DNA from: JBCBRD01 sp039819785
GTDB lineage: Bacteria > Pseudomonadota > Alphaproteobacteria > Rhizobiales > Hyphomicrobiaceae
Reading direction: 5' to 3'
Length of the DNA stretch: 64,000 bases
NCBI GenBank assembly: GCA_039819785.1
Contig: JBCBRH010000008.1
Span: 58,981 to 122,980 of the forward strand
Shown: piece by piece, positions 18,053-28,986 of the stretch
Numbering within the stretch: the first letter of the stretch is position 1
How the letters are laid out: each line of letters opens with the position of its first letter
Notes under the pieces: model-generated
Seen by the model: the letters and a program-made list of their open reading frames with translations, nothing else
Databases searched by the model: none
Told to the model about the DNA's origin: nothing
Program-made: the position numbers and the translations under genes

Positions 18053-18808
18053 ATGCTTGAGATCAAAAACCTGCATGTGAAAATCGCTGAAGACGACAAG
18101 CCAATCCTCAAAGGGATCGACCTGACCGTTCCCAAGGGTGAAGTCCACGCGATTATGGGGCCGAATGGGTCGGGTAAGTCGACACTCGCTTATGTGCTGG
18201 CTGGCCGTGATGACTACGAAGTGACCGACGGCGACGTGCTTTGGAATGGTGAAAGCATTCTCGATATGGAACCGGAAGAGCGGGCAGCTTCAGGCGTGTT
18301 CCTGGCGTTCCAATATCCGATGGAAATTCCCGGCGTGGCCGGTTTGACCTTCCTTCGGACGGCCGTAAATTCCCTCCGCAAAAGACGTGGCATCGAAGAA
18401 CTGACGACACCTGCGTTCATGAAGCTCGTGAAGGAAAAGGGAAGCGACCTCAACATCGATATCGAAATGCTGAAGCGGCCGGTAAACGTCGGCTTTTCGG
18501 GCGGTGAGAAAAAGCGCTCGGAAATTTTGCAGATGGCGATGCTGGAACCAACGCTTTGCGTTTTGGACGAGACGGATTCCGGGCTTGATATTGACGCGCT
18601 CAAGGTGGTGTCCGATGGGGTCAACGCCTTGCGCGGACCGGAAAAGTCCATGTTGGTGATCACGCATTACCAGCGTTTGCTGAACCACATTGTTCCCGAC
18701 AAAGTTCACGTCCTGGCCCACGGCAAGATCCAACGCTCGGGCGATAAGGCACTGGCATTGGAACTGGAAAAATCCGGCTACGCCGAATACGGCGAGAAAG
18801 CTGCCTGA
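18053..18808 (+). CDS. sufC: Fe-S assembly ATPase SufC
   Basis: 251 residues, the ABC-type ATPase of the SufBC2D scaffold. Walker A GPNGSGKST (36-44), a signature GFSGGEKKRSEI and the SufC-specific Walker B LDETDSGLDIDAL are all present. ATG 18053 is preferred over an in-frame ATG at 17993 because GGAAGAG precedes it and the product then has the usual family length. It lies 166 bases after the small membrane-protein gene; that spacer contains a short GGCGC...GCGCC hairpin but no terminator. Confidence 0.97.
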   Translation: MLEIKNLHVKIAEDDKPILKGIDLTVPKGEVHAIMGPNGSGKSTLAYVLAGRDDYEVTDGDVLWNGESILDMEPEERAASGVFLAFQYPMEIPGVAGLTFLRTAVNSLRKRRGIEELTTPAFMKLVKEKGSDLNIDIEMLKRPVNVGFSGGEKKRSEILQMAMLEPTLCVLDETDSGLDIDALKVVSDGVNALRGPEKSMLVITHYQRLLNHIVPDKVHVLAHGKIQRSGDKALALELEKSGYAEYGEKAA

Positions 18809-18878
18809 CCGGGCACGCGCGGAAACGCGTAGAGTTTGGTGCGCTGCGGCGCAGAGGCAGGCGCTAAGGAGGCGCAAC

Positions 18879-20210
18879 ATGAGCGTGGCAATAATGAAGA
18901 CCAAGGCTGAACAGGCTTTTAGTGATGCATACTCCCAGGTGGCCGAGCAGTTGCCGGGGTCAGATGACGTGCGTGTCCTCCGGAAAAAAGCGATCGGTGA
19001 GTTTGACGCTCTCGGACTGCCGCATCGGAGGATCGAAGAGTGGAAGTACACCGATTTGCGCAACCAGCTGAAGGAAGCGCTGCCTGTCGGTATTAGTGAT
19101 GAGACGACTTTGACGATTGCTGACGTGATCGTCGCGCTCGGGCCATTTGCACACGTTGATGCGCACCGGGCGGTGATCGTGAACGGCCGGTTCCGCGGGG
19201 AGCTGTCGAGCCTTCAAGATGTCAGCGGCGTTGAGGTGCGGTCGGTTGCTGACGCGCTGGGGACGACGAGTGAAGCTTTGAAAAGCCGGTCGGCTCCGCG
19301 CGACGACGCCGTGTTGGCGCTGAATACGGCGTATGTGACCGATGGCGTGATGCTGGACATTGCGAACGGCACCACCTTGCAGAAGCCCTTGATGCTGGTC
19401 CATCTGCGGGCTGGGAAGGCTGCGCAGTTCAACGCTATCCGGCATGTCATCTCAGTTGGAGATGAAGCGGATGCCTCGATCATCGAAGCGTTTGTGACAC
19501 TTCCCGGGGCAGCGCGAGATGGACAGGTCAATGCAGCCAGCGATGTCACCGTTGGCGATGGCGCGACGCTGCATCACGTGAAGCTGTGCTCTGATACAGG
19601 TGCCGTGACACACTTGGCCAACTGGATGGTCAACCTGGGAGCTTCGTGTACCTATCGCGGTTTTCTTCAAACACAGGGTGTCAGCCTGGCGCGGCATCAA
19701 GTGTTGGCGACGTTCAACGGCGAGGATGCCAAGCTCGACCTGTCAGGTGCCTTCCTGGGGGCAGACCAGGATCACATCGACATGACGGTTGTGGTCAATC
19801 ACGACGTCCCGGGATGTGAAAGCCGGGAATTGTTCAAAGGGGTGTTGCAGGACCGGGCACGTGGTGTCGTCCAAGGTAAGGTCGTTGTGCAGCCGATTGC
19901 CCAGAAGACCGATGGCAAGCAGATGGCGCAGGTTTTGATGTTGTCGCCGGATACGGAGTTCGATTCAAAGCCCGAGCTTGAAATCTACGCGGATGATGTT
20001 GCATGCGGCCATGGGTCGACGGTGGCTGAAATTGACGCCGATCTGTTGTTCTACTGCAGGTCACGCGGCATACCGGACGCAATGGCTCGGGTCTTGTTAA
20101 CCGAATCGTTCATCGCTGAGGCCATCGAGCAGGTTGAGATTGAACCCATCCAAGACGCCTTGATGGCATCTGCTCGTGAGTGGCTGGAGACAGCAACGCG
20201 CCGGACCTGA
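18879..20210 (+). CDS. sufD: Fe-S cluster assembly protein SufD
   Basis: 443 residues, the SufB paralogue of the SufBC2D complex, needed for iron acquisition by the scaffold. The N-terminus has the SufD-typical RRIEEWKYTDLR motif, the centre is beta-helical, and the C-terminus carries ELEIYADDVACGHGSTVAEIDADLLFYCRSRGIP, the conserved SufB/D tail with the interface histidine. A perfect SD (AAGGAGG) lies 7 bases before ATG 18879, so the long upstream open frame is not coding. Confidence 0.96.
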   Translation: MSVAIMKTKAEQAFSDAYSQVAEQLPGSDDVRVLRKKAIGEFDALGLPHRRIEEWKYTDLRNQLKEALPVGISDETTLTIADVIVALGPFAHVDAHRAVIVNGRFRGELSSLQDVSGVEVRSVADALGTTSEALKSRSAPRDDAVLALNTAYVTDGVMLDIANGTTLQKPLMLVHLRAGKAAQFNAIRHVISVGDEADASIIEAFVTLPGAARDGQVNAASDVTVGDGATLHHVKLCSDTGAVTHLANWMVNLGASCTYRGFLQTQGVSLARHQVLATFNGEDAKLDLSGAFLGADQDHIDMTVVVNHDVPGCESRELFKGVLQDRARGVVQGKVVVQPIAQKTDGKQMAQVLMLSPDTEFDSKPELEIYADDVACGHGSTVAEIDADLLFYCRSRGIPDAMARVLLTESFIAEAIEQVEIEPIQDALMASAREWLETATRRT

Positions 20211-20328
20211 TGACCCTGTTGTGATGTCTTTCGATGAACTTTGTAGCTACGAGACGCGGCTCACGATTGGCCGCTGGCCACCCTCAACTGAATGACGTGA
20301 GGTGGATTTGGGATTGGAAGGAATTGGA

Positions 20329-21600
20329 ATGGACGCAGGTTTAAAAACGCCCGATCAAGCGGTGTTCGGTGAGAGCCAAGTTCCGTTTGATGTGGAGCGT
20401 GTACGCGCTGACTTTCCGATTCTTTTCCGTGAAGTCTATGGCAAGCCACTGGTCTATCTCGACAACGGTGCGTCGGCGCAGAAACCGCAGTCGGTGTTGG
20501 AGGCGATGGACCACTTCTACCGGTTCGAATACGCCAATGTTCATCGTGGGCTGCACTACCTCTCGAACGCCGCAACGTCGAAATTCGAAGAGGCGCGTGA
20601 GACGACACGTCGTTTTTTGAATGCCTCCAGCGTTGATGAGATCATCTTCACGCGGAACGCGACGAGTGCCATCAACCTGGTTGCTCAGTCGTACGGCGGG
20701 ATGGTGCTGGGTGAAGGTGATGAGGTGGTGTTGTCCATCATGGAGCACCACTCAAACATCGTCCCATGGCATTACCATCGCGAGCGTTCGGGTGCTGTCT
20801 TGAAGTGGGCACCCATCGCTGATGATGGAACGTTTCTTCTTGAGGAATTTGAAGAGCTCCTGACCGAGCGCACAAGGATTGTCGCCATTACGCATATGTC
20901 GAATGTGCTGGGGACGGTCGTGCCGATCAAAGAGATCGTCCGGATTGCACATGCTCGCGGCATTCCGGTTTTGGTCGATGGGACGCAGGGTGCGGTGCAT
21001 TCCCGTGTCGATGTCCAGGAGCTGGGCTGCGACTTCTATGTGTTCACCGGTCACAAGGCCTATGGGCCGTCTGGGATTGGGGTACTTTATGCGAAGAAAG
21101 CGCTGCTCGATTCTATGCCACCCTACGAAGGCGGTGGCGAAATGATCGAGACGGTGAGTGTTGACAAGGTCACCTATAACGAACCGCCGCATAGGTTTGA
21201 AGCTGGCACGCCTGCCATTGTCGAAGCAGTCGGTCTTGGTGCGTCGTTGAACTACATGATGCAGATCGGGCGGGACCAGATCGCAGCGCATGAGCAGGAC
21301 ATCAGCGCCTACGCGCACGAGAGGCTGCGGGAGTTCAACTGGCTGACGATCCATGGCACAGCACCGGGCAAGGGCGCGATCGTGTCGTTCAGCGTCGAGG
21401 GCCTGCATCCGCACGATGTCTCGACAATTGTTGACCGCGCCGGAGTTGCTGTTCGAGCCGGTCACCATTGTGCGCAGCCGCTGATGGATCGTCTCGGTGT
21501 GCCTGCAACGTGCCGTGCGTCATTCGCAATGTACAATACACGCGAAGACGTGGACCGCTTCGTCGATGCGTTACAGCGTGCACGCGAGTTCTTTGCGTGA
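20329..21600 (+). CDS. sufS: cysteine desulfurase SufS
   Basis: 423 residues, class II PLP-dependent cysteine desulfurase supplying sulfur to SufBCD. Visible motifs: YLDNGASAQKP, the PLP lysine in FTGHKAYGPSGIG and the catalytic cysteine in the SufS-type RAGHHCAQPLMDRLG (C381). ATG 20329 has GGAAGG just upstream; an earlier ATG at 20302 is less likely. This is the second desulfurase of the operon. No sufE or sufU gene lies in the window, so its persulfide acceptor must be encoded elsewhere or replaced. Confidence 0.96.
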   Translation: MDAGLKTPDQAVFGESQVPFDVERVRADFPILFREVYGKPLVYLDNGASAQKPQSVLEAMDHFYRFEYANVHRGLHYLSNAATSKFEEARETTRRFLNASSVDEIIFTRNATSAINLVAQSYGGMVLGEGDEVVLSIMEHHSNIVPWHYHRERSGAVLKWAPIADDGTFLLEEFEELLTERTRIVAITHMSNVLGTVVPIKEIVRIAHARGIPVLVDGTQGAVHSRVDVQELGCDFYVFTGHKAYGPSGIGVLYAKKALLDSMPPYEGGGEMIETVSVDKVTYNEPPHRFEAGTPAIVEAVGLGASLNYMMQIGRDQIAAHEQDISAYAHERLREFNWLTIHGTAPGKGAIVSFSVEGLHPHDVSTIVDRAGVAVRAGHHCAQPLMDRLGVPATCRASFAMYNTREDVDRFVDALQRAREFFA

Positions 21601-21683
21601 TAGTCGGACACGGAGTTTGACGACAATAACGTCCGGAATAGCGGGTCTCAGAACCGCGAAGTCGGAATGAGGAGCGTGTTGCC

Positions 21684-22205
21684 ATGAGCGAGATAACCGA
21701 AAAGCCGAAAACGGAATTGCACGTTGATGAGACCAGTGAGGCTGTTGCGGCGGTCGTAGAGGCACCGGTTAACGACGCGCCGGCTGGTGAGGCTGCTGGT
21801 GGCGAACAGGAGGGCGATGGCGCGGCGATTGCTGCATCACCCCCGACAGTTGCCGAGGGCGGAACCCCGGTTGACGGCTCCGCGCTCTCACAAGAAGAGC
21901 TGGATGATCTGACCGAAAAGATCATCGGTGCACTCAAGACCGTTAACGACCCGGAGATCCCGACGGACATTTATGAGTTGGGGCTGGTTTATCGGATCGA
22001 CATTGGCGATGCGCGTGAGGTTGAGGTGGACATGACGTTGACCGCACCCGCCTGCCCGGTCGCTGGTGAGATGCCGCAGTGGGTTGAAGATGCCGTCGGC
22101 GCCGTTCCCGGCGTGGGACCGGTCAAGGTTAATCTGGTCTTCGATCCGCCATGGGACATGGGCCGGATGTCGGATGAAGCACGGCTTGCGGTTGGCATGT
22201 TTTAA
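21684..22205 (+). CDS. sufT: SufT-type Fe-S assembly factor (MIP18/DUF59) with acidic N-terminal extension
   Basis: 173 residues. The C-terminal two thirds (about 70-170) are a DUF59/MIP18 domain: LKTVNDPEIPTDIYELGLVYRIDI, then MTLTAPACPVAGEMP with the conserved cysteine, then VNLVFDPPWDMGRMSDEAR. Such proteins help mature [4Fe-4S] enzymes downstream of the scaffold. The first 65 residues are low-complexity Ala/Glu/Pro/Gly and probably disordered; most family members start near the DUF59 domain. An SD-like GAGGAG precedes ATG 21684. Sixth of the recognisable suf genes, 83 bases after sufS. Confidence 0.93.
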   Translation: MSEITEKPKTELHVDETSEAVAAVVEAPVNDAPAGEAAGGEQEGDGAAIAASPPTVAEGGTPVDGSALSQEELDDLTEKIIGALKTVNDPEIPTDIYELGLVYRIDIGDAREVEVDMTLTAPACPVAGEMPQWVEDAVGAVPGVGPVKVNLVFDPPWDMGRMSDEARLAVGMF

Positions 22206-22303
22206 TTCGTTTGGCGAAGGTCTTAGCCTTCGACTCTCGCAAATCAGTCGTTCTGCGCTATATTGATACATGTACGATCTGCCGTTGCAGAGGACCCAAC
22301 AAT

Positions 22304-22693
22304 ATGACGACTGCTACTCGAACCAGACCTCAGGTGATGACTCTGACAGATGCTGCCGTTGAGCGCATTCGGTCCATTGTGGCAGATCGCGATGGTGTCA
22401 TAGGCCTGCGCATTGGCGTGAAAAAGGGTGGCTGTGCCGGCATGGAGTACACCATGGACTGGGCCGAGACACAGGATAAGTTCGATGAAGTTGTTGAGGC
22501 GCAGGGCGTCAAGGTGCTGATCGAACCGATGGCGGTCATGTATCTGCTTGGAACGCAGATGGACTATACAGTCGATAAACTGGCGTCTGGTTTCGTGTTC
22601 AACAATCCAAACCAACAAAGCGCATGTGGTTGCGGTGAGAGCGTCAACCTCGTCCCGGCCACCGGCGAGGGGCTGCTGGAAAAGGCCGACTGA
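22304..22693 (+). CDS. sufA: A-type Fe-S carrier (SufA/IscA/HesB family)
   Basis: 129 residues, an A-type carrier that delivers clusters from the scaffold to apo-targets. The three invariant cysteines are present: C44 in KKGGCAGMEY, and C108 and C110 in SACGCGES. ATG 22304 has AGAGGA upstream and the domain begins at about residue 12. Ends the suf operon; an extragenic palindrome follows 50 bases later. Confidence 0.95.
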   Translation: MTTATRTRPQVMTLTDAAVERIRSIVADRDGVIGLRIGVKKGGCAGMEYTMDWAETQDKFDEVVEAQGVKVLIEPMAVMYLLGTQMDYTVDKLASGFVFNNPNQQSACGCGESVNLVPATGEGLLEKAD

Positions 22694-22743
22694 AGCCTGT
22701 TTGCTTTCGTGGAGTCGCAAAGCAGGCTCTCAGCTCTTGATTT

Positions 22744-22793
22744 GGAGCATGTTCCGGGTGGAAAACCGCGTACACTTTTCCTGAACATGCTCT
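22744..22793. repeat. Rhizobiales-type extragenic palindrome (REP-like)
   Basis: Inverted arms GAGCATGTTC (22745-22754) and GAACATGCTC (22783-22792) enclose GGAAAACCGCGTACACTTTTCC-like sequence. This matches the well-known intergenic palindrome of Rhizobiales genomes (GAGCATG...AAAAGTG...CGGTTTTCC...CATGCTC). It lies just past the last suf gene, where it could act as an RNA hairpin stabilising or ending the transcript. Only one copy is seen in this window. Confidence 0.8.
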
Positions 22794-23007
22794 AAGGCGC
22801 CGCGCCGCCATGGATTGGGTGGCTGCTGGAGTTGCGTCGCTGGCTGGTCCGTTCACTTGAAAAAAGCGAGCCACCGGGGACCTTCGTTCCAGCCGTATTG
22901 GTATCACTTTTTGATAGAATGTTGTTTCAGACCTGAGCGGTGCAAACTTGGCCATGCTCGCGTTGACCCGTTCGCACCACCCAAGCCATGGGCATGTGAA
23001 TTTCCAA

Positions 23008-23352
23008 ATGACCAAGCTGAGCGACTTTGAAGCTCACATTGCTGATCTTCTCGCGCCCGTTGGACCGGTGAAATTCCGTCGTATGTTCGGCGGCTCTGGG
23101 GTGTACGCCGGAGACCGGATGTTCGGTCTCATTGCGTCTGACACGCTCTATCTCAAGACAGATGCGCACTCGGTCGATGCGTTCGAGGCGGCGGGCTCTG
23201 ACCCTTTCACCTTTGAAGCTAAGGGCAGAAAACCGATCAGGATGTCCTATTGGCGTATCCCAGACGACGCCCTGGATGATGGCGACGCATTTTGCAAATG
23301 GGCATGCCTTGCAATCGAGGCCGCTCGGCGCGCGCCATCAAAGAAAACCTAG
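23008..23352 (+). CDS. TfoX/Sxy N-terminal domain protein
   Basis: 114 residues forming a single TfoX N-terminal domain: LLAPVGPVKFRRMFGGSGVYAGDRMFGLIASDTLYLKTD, then an FTFEAKGRKPIRMSYWRIPDDALDD segment. Full-length Sxy/TfoX is a competence regulator, but stand-alone N-terminal proteins like this are common in alphaproteobacteria and have no established role. ATG 23008 matches the domain start; an ATG at 22948 would add 20 unrelated residues. Converges on the helicase gene. Confidence 0.85.
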   Translation: MTKLSDFEAHIADLLAPVGPVKFRRMFGGSGVYAGDRMFGLIASDTLYLKTDAHSVDAFEAAGSDPFTFEAKGRKPIRMSYWRIPDDALDDGDAFCKWACLAIEAARRAPSKKT

Positions 23353-23422
23353 ATCTTCACGATGCTCGACCGTCGCATGACACGCATTTCTGAATGTCAT
23401 GTCATCCGGTGGCCAAGTTCGT

Positions 23423-25231
<1,809 letters not shown>

Positions 25232-25740
25232 AAGTTCAGTTCTCCAAAATGATCCGTTCAGCCTGTGGCGGTGCCTATGATGCTGACTGAGATCCTCGTC
25301 ATCATCGATGCTTCGTTACGCATCGGGATGGGTCACCCTCAGACCTCTGAGGTGTTCTGCGGAAATCCTGATCCCAGGACTCAAGCGTCAGACAATTTTA
25401 TTGTCAGACCTCCGCGGTCCTGCGCGGCAGGGGCGTGCACTATCGTGGCACGCTCTTTCCCTTGCCCGACCAAGGCACAAATGCTGGGATTACGCAAGGT
25501 TTGGCGGTGGGCCATATGGTCTCAAAACGTATGATGTGGCCCGAATGCTGTGGGTTTGTGGTCCAATTCAGCCGACTTGCCCAGTCTGAGGCCTTTTAAA
25601 CCCTAAGACCGCCTTGCCTCCAGCCTTTCGGTCAACCGGCCGATGTGCGCAGTCCTCACGGCATTTGCGGGCCAATATTGGGCGATCAACTGCACCTAAC
25701 GATCCATTAATCTAAAGATTTTTGGCCGCTGGAATTAGGG
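25232..25740 (-). other. long leader/intergenic region upstream of the RhlE-like helicase
   Basis: About 509 bases between parE and the helicase, both leftward. It contains two perfect short palindromes, CTCAGA-CC-TCTGAG (25338-25351) and GACAAT-TTT-ATTGTC (25391-25405), and two copies of TCAGACCTC (near 25339 and 25404) in related surroundings. No supported gene. A structured 5' leader is plausible, since DEAD-box helicase genes often have one, but there is no direct proof. Confidence 0.45.
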
Positions 25741-27756
25741 TCAAATATCCAAATCCTTAGCGAAAGCAGCACGGTCCTGGATGAAGCGGAAGCGGGCCTC
25801 CGGTTTTGATCCCATCAGCGCGTTGACGGCGTCTTGAACTGTGGCTTCGGCCTCATCGCCCACCTCGACGCGCAACATGATACGGGTCTTTTCGTCCATA
25901 GTGGTTTCTTTGAGCTGGCTGGCGTTCATTTCGCCGAGGCCTTTAAACCGGCTCACTTCGACTTTTTGGTTGGGCTTGAATTCGTTTTTCATGATCTCGG
26001 CGCGATGTGCTTCATCGCGGGCGTAAAACGATTTTGCGCCGTGGGTGAGTTTGAACAGCGGCGGGACGGCCAGATACAGGTGACCGTTTTTGATCAGGTC
26101 AGGCATCTGCTGATAAAAAAAGGTGATGAGAAGGGATGCAATGTGCGCACCGTCGACGTCAGCGTCGGTCATGATAATCACGCGTTCATAGCGCAGATCA
26201 TCGTCATTATAACTCCGCCCGATGCCAGCCCCGAGGGCTTGGATGAGATCCGACAACAGCTGATTTTGAGCCAGCTTTGCTGAAGACGCATTTGCGACGT
26301 TCAGAATTTTACCGCGCAGCGGCAGTACGGCCTGGCTTTCGCGCTTTCGTGCGCTTTTCGCCGATCCACCAGCTGAGTCGCCTTCGACGATGAAGATTTC
26401 CGTGCCTGCCGCCTTTTGTATCGTGCAGTCCGCAAGCTTGCCGGGAAGGCGGAGTTTCCGCGTGGCCGATTGACGGCTGATCTCCTTGTCGCGGCGTCGC
26501 TTAAGGCGTTCTTCAGCCTGCTGGATGGTCCATTCCATCAGCTTAGCTGCCTGCGTAGGCGCGCTGGTCAGCCAGTGATCGAAGGCGTCACGGACCGTGT
26601 TTTCCACAATGCGGGCGGCTTCCTGGGTCGCCAGTTTGTCCTTGGTCTGTCCCTGGAATTCGGGCTCGCGGATGAAGACTGACAGCATACTGGCTGCTGT
26701 GCTCATCACATCATCGGCGGTGATCTGGGATGCTTTTTTGTTATTGGTCAGTTCGCCGTAATTGCGCAATCCACGGGTCAGGGCCTGGCGCAGCCCCTGC
26801 TCGTGCGTGCCACCTTCGCCCGTCGGGATCGTGTTGCAATAGGAGCGGGAAAAGCCGTCGTCGTTGATCCAAGAAACGGCCCATTCAACGGTGCCGTGAC
26901 CGCCTTCTTTTTCGACGCGGCCAGCGAATATTGCCGGCATGATGCGCGTCTTGCCCTCGATCGTGGCGCCCAGAAAATCCTGCAGGCCACCGGGGAAGTG
27001 GAAGGTGGCCGTCTCCGGCGTTGTGTCCTTGATGATCGATGGATCGCAGGACCAGCGGATTTCGACACCGCCGAACAGATAGGCCTTCGACCGCGCCATG
27101 GTGTGCAGCCGGGCGGGTTTGAACGTCGTGCCTTTGCCGAAAATTTGCGCGTCGGGCTTGAAAGTAACCTTGGTACCGCGACGGTTCTTGATGGAGCCGA
27201 GTTTCTCGAGCTTCGTTTCGGGGGTGCCCCGTGAAAACACCATGCGGTAGAGCTGTTGTCCGCGGGCGACTTCAACTTCAAGACGTTCAGACAAGGCGTT
27301 GACTACGGACACGCCGACGCCGTGCAGGCCGCCCGACGTCTGATAGGCCTTGCCGTCAAATTTACCGCCCGCGTGCAGCGTTGTCATGATGACTTCGAGT
27401 GCGGACTTTGTTTTGAATTTTGGGTGCGGGTCCACAGGAATGCCGCGGCCGTTGTCGGCGATCGACAGGTTGCCCTCGGCGTCGAGGTGAACGTCAATCC
27501 ATGTGGCGTGGCCCGCGACAGCCTCGTCCATGGAGTTGTCGATCACTTCGGCAAACAGATGGTGCAGGGCTTTTTCGTCCGTGCCGCCGATGTACATGCC
27601 GGGGCGTCTGCGGACGGGTTCAAGGCCTTCGAGAACCTCGATGTCAGCTGCGGTGTAGGCGTCAGATGCGTCGGCAGGTTTGCGTGCGCGACCGGCTTTA
27701 TCACTCAACGGCGTGTGTCCCGATGAAAAAAGATCTTTGCTTTGGGGTCTCGCCAT
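25741..27756 (-). CDS. parE: DNA topoisomerase IV subunit B
   Basis: 671 residues, the ATPase/TOPRIM subunit that with ParC decatenates daughter chromosomes. The order is a GHKL ATPase (LEGLEPVRRRPGMYIGG, then DNGRGIPV, then GGLHGVGVSVVNALS), the transducer region, and TOPRIM motifs EGDSAGGSAKSAR and IIMTDADVDGAHIASLL. Its C-terminal RFKGLGEM and length identify ParE-type type II topoisomerases; GyrB is usually longer. ATG 27756 starts MARPQSKDLF as in relatives; the open frame upstream is not conserved. parC is not in the window. Confidence 0.94.
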   Translation of the reverse strand: MARPQSKDLFSSGHTPLSDKAGRARKPADASDAYTAADIEVLEGLEPVRRRPGMYIGGTDEKALHHLFAEVIDNSMDEAVAGHATWIDVHLDAEGNLSIADNGRGIPVDPHPKFKTKSALEVIMTTLHAGGKFDGKAYQTSGGLHGVGVSVVNALSERLEVEVARGQQLYRMVFSRGTPETKLEKLGSIKNRRGTKVTFKPDAQIFGKGTTFKPARLHTMARSKAYLFGGVEIRWSCDPSIIKDTTPETATFHFPGGLQDFLGATIEGKTRIMPAIFAGRVEKEGGHGTVEWAVSWINDDGFSRSYCNTIPTGEGGTHEQGLRQALTRGLRNYGELTNNKKASQITADDVMSTAASMLSVFIREPEFQGQTKDKLATQEAARIVENTVRDAFDHWLTSAPTQAAKLMEWTIQQAEERLKRRRDKEISRQSATRKLRLPGKLADCTIQKAAGTEIFIVEGDSAGGSAKSARKRESQAVLPLRGKILNVANASSAKLAQNQLLSDLIQALGAGIGRSYNDDDLRYERVIIMTDADVDGAHIASLLITFFYQQMPDLIKNGHLYLAVPPLFKLTHGAKSFYARDEAHRAEIMKNEFKPNQKVEVSRFKGLGEMNASQLKETTMDEKTRIMLRVEVGDEAEATVQDAVNALMGSKPEARFRFIQDRAAFAKDLDI

Positions 27757-28056
27757 GTGTGATCCCGCTGTTTCGTTATTCGCAAGATGGAGACGTTGCG
27801 TCTCAGCCCAAGTTGACCGGCAATCGCAGCTTTGATTGGCTGACGGTGCCGACCTGGGGCCAGGCGAAGCGAGACGAGGCACGCTGGCGTATGGCGTGCC
27901 TTGGTGTTTGACACGCTGCTTGTCTCTGCCATGGGGATCGTTGATTTGGCAAGCACGCAGCCATTGTGCACTGTGGGGATGCGAAGATGCGTTGCTTTCC
28001 TGCTTCGGGCGTGGCGCCGTGCCGACGGTCGATTTCGGGCTGCCAGTTGCAGGGCG
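27757..28056 (-). other. gap between panC and parE
   Basis: 300 bases upstream of parE. One small perfect hairpin, GAGACG-TTG-CGTCTC (27790-27804), lies about 35 bases before the parE start. No gene or recognisable RNA seen. Confidence 0.4.
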
Positions 28057-28986
28057 TTAGAGCGGGATATTGTCAATGAGGCGGGTGTTGCCGAGCCAGG
28101 CGGCCGCCAAGATACGACCTGCGTTGTCAGGCATTGAGGCTTTCTGTTCCACCGTGGTGAGCGGTTCCAGCGTCTTGGCATCGCGCACATCTACGTAGTC
28201 CACTTTTGAGAAACCGGCCGCCAGGAGCTTTTCGGTTGCTTTCGTTTTGGCCACTTTGATGTCGACCCCGGAGGCGATCTCACGGCTGAGCGCTTTGAGT
28301 GTCGCGTAGAGCGATGGAGCGATGGTTCGTTCTTTGGCCGACAGGTAGGCATTTCTGGATGACAGGGCGAGGCCATCTGGCTCGCGGACGGTTGGCGCGC
28401 CGATGATTTCGAGGTTGAAATCCAGGTCCCGCACGAGCGCGCGGACCACGCAAAGCTGCTGGTAGTCTTTTTCGCCGAAGACGGCGTAGTCCGGCTGAAC
28501 CTGATTGAAGAGTTTAGCGACGACGGTGGTAACGCCCTGGAAGAAATGTGGACGATGGTCGCTTTCCAGGTTTGATGCTGCGGACGGCGGCAAGACGGCG
28601 CTGCTGAAACCGGCTGGGTACATGGCATCGGCTGTCGGCATCCAGACGAGGCTGACACCGGCCTTCTTCAATTTTTCGAGATCGGCTGCCTCGTTGCGTG
28701 GGTAGGTCGCGAGGTCTTCGGTGGGTGCAAATTGCGCCGGATTGACGAAGATGGAGGCAGCCACGTGATCGGTGTGCCGGCGTGCCTGTTCGATCAAGTG
28801 GATATGTCCAGCATGCAGTGCGCCCATTGTCGGTACGAGCGCGAGTGTGGCACTGGGTTTGCTGCGTAGGTTTGCCAGAGAAGCCTTGAGTTCAGCCTTT
28901 GTGCGGGCGATTGCCATGCAGCCGGGGTGTGTTGCGGTTGGGCTAGAAGATGCGGGCTGGCTAGGGCTGGACGTCTCTTGGGTCAC
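28057..28986 (-). CDS. panC: pantothenate synthetase
   Basis: 309 residues. Joins pantoate and beta-alanine with ATP to make pantothenate, the coenzyme A precursor. The nucleotidyl-transferase HIGH motif is in VPTMGALHAGHIHLIE. FVNPAQFAPTEDLATYPR binds pantoate, FGEKDYQQL follows, and the KMSKS-like LALSSRNAYLS closes the site. A GTG start at 28986 is supported by GAGGTG 5 bases upstream; it gives a Ser/Pro/Thr-rich 23-residue N-terminus before the domain. ATG 28917 is the alternative. panB is not adjacent. Confidence 0.93.
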   Translation of the reverse strand: MTQETSSPSQPASSSPTATHPGCMAIARTKAELKASLANLRSKPSATLALVPTMGALHAGHIHLIEQARRHTDHVAASIFVNPAQFAPTEDLATYPRNEAADLEKLKKAGVSLVWMPTADAMYPAGFSSAVLPPSAASNLESDHRPHFFQGVTTVVAKLFNQVQPDYAVFGEKDYQQLCVVRALVRDLDFNLEIIGAPTVREPDGLALSSRNAYLSAKERTIAPSLYATLKALSREIASGVDIKVAKTKATEKLLAAGFSKVDYVDVRDAKTLEPLTTVEQKASMPDNAGRILAAAWLGNTRLIDNIPL

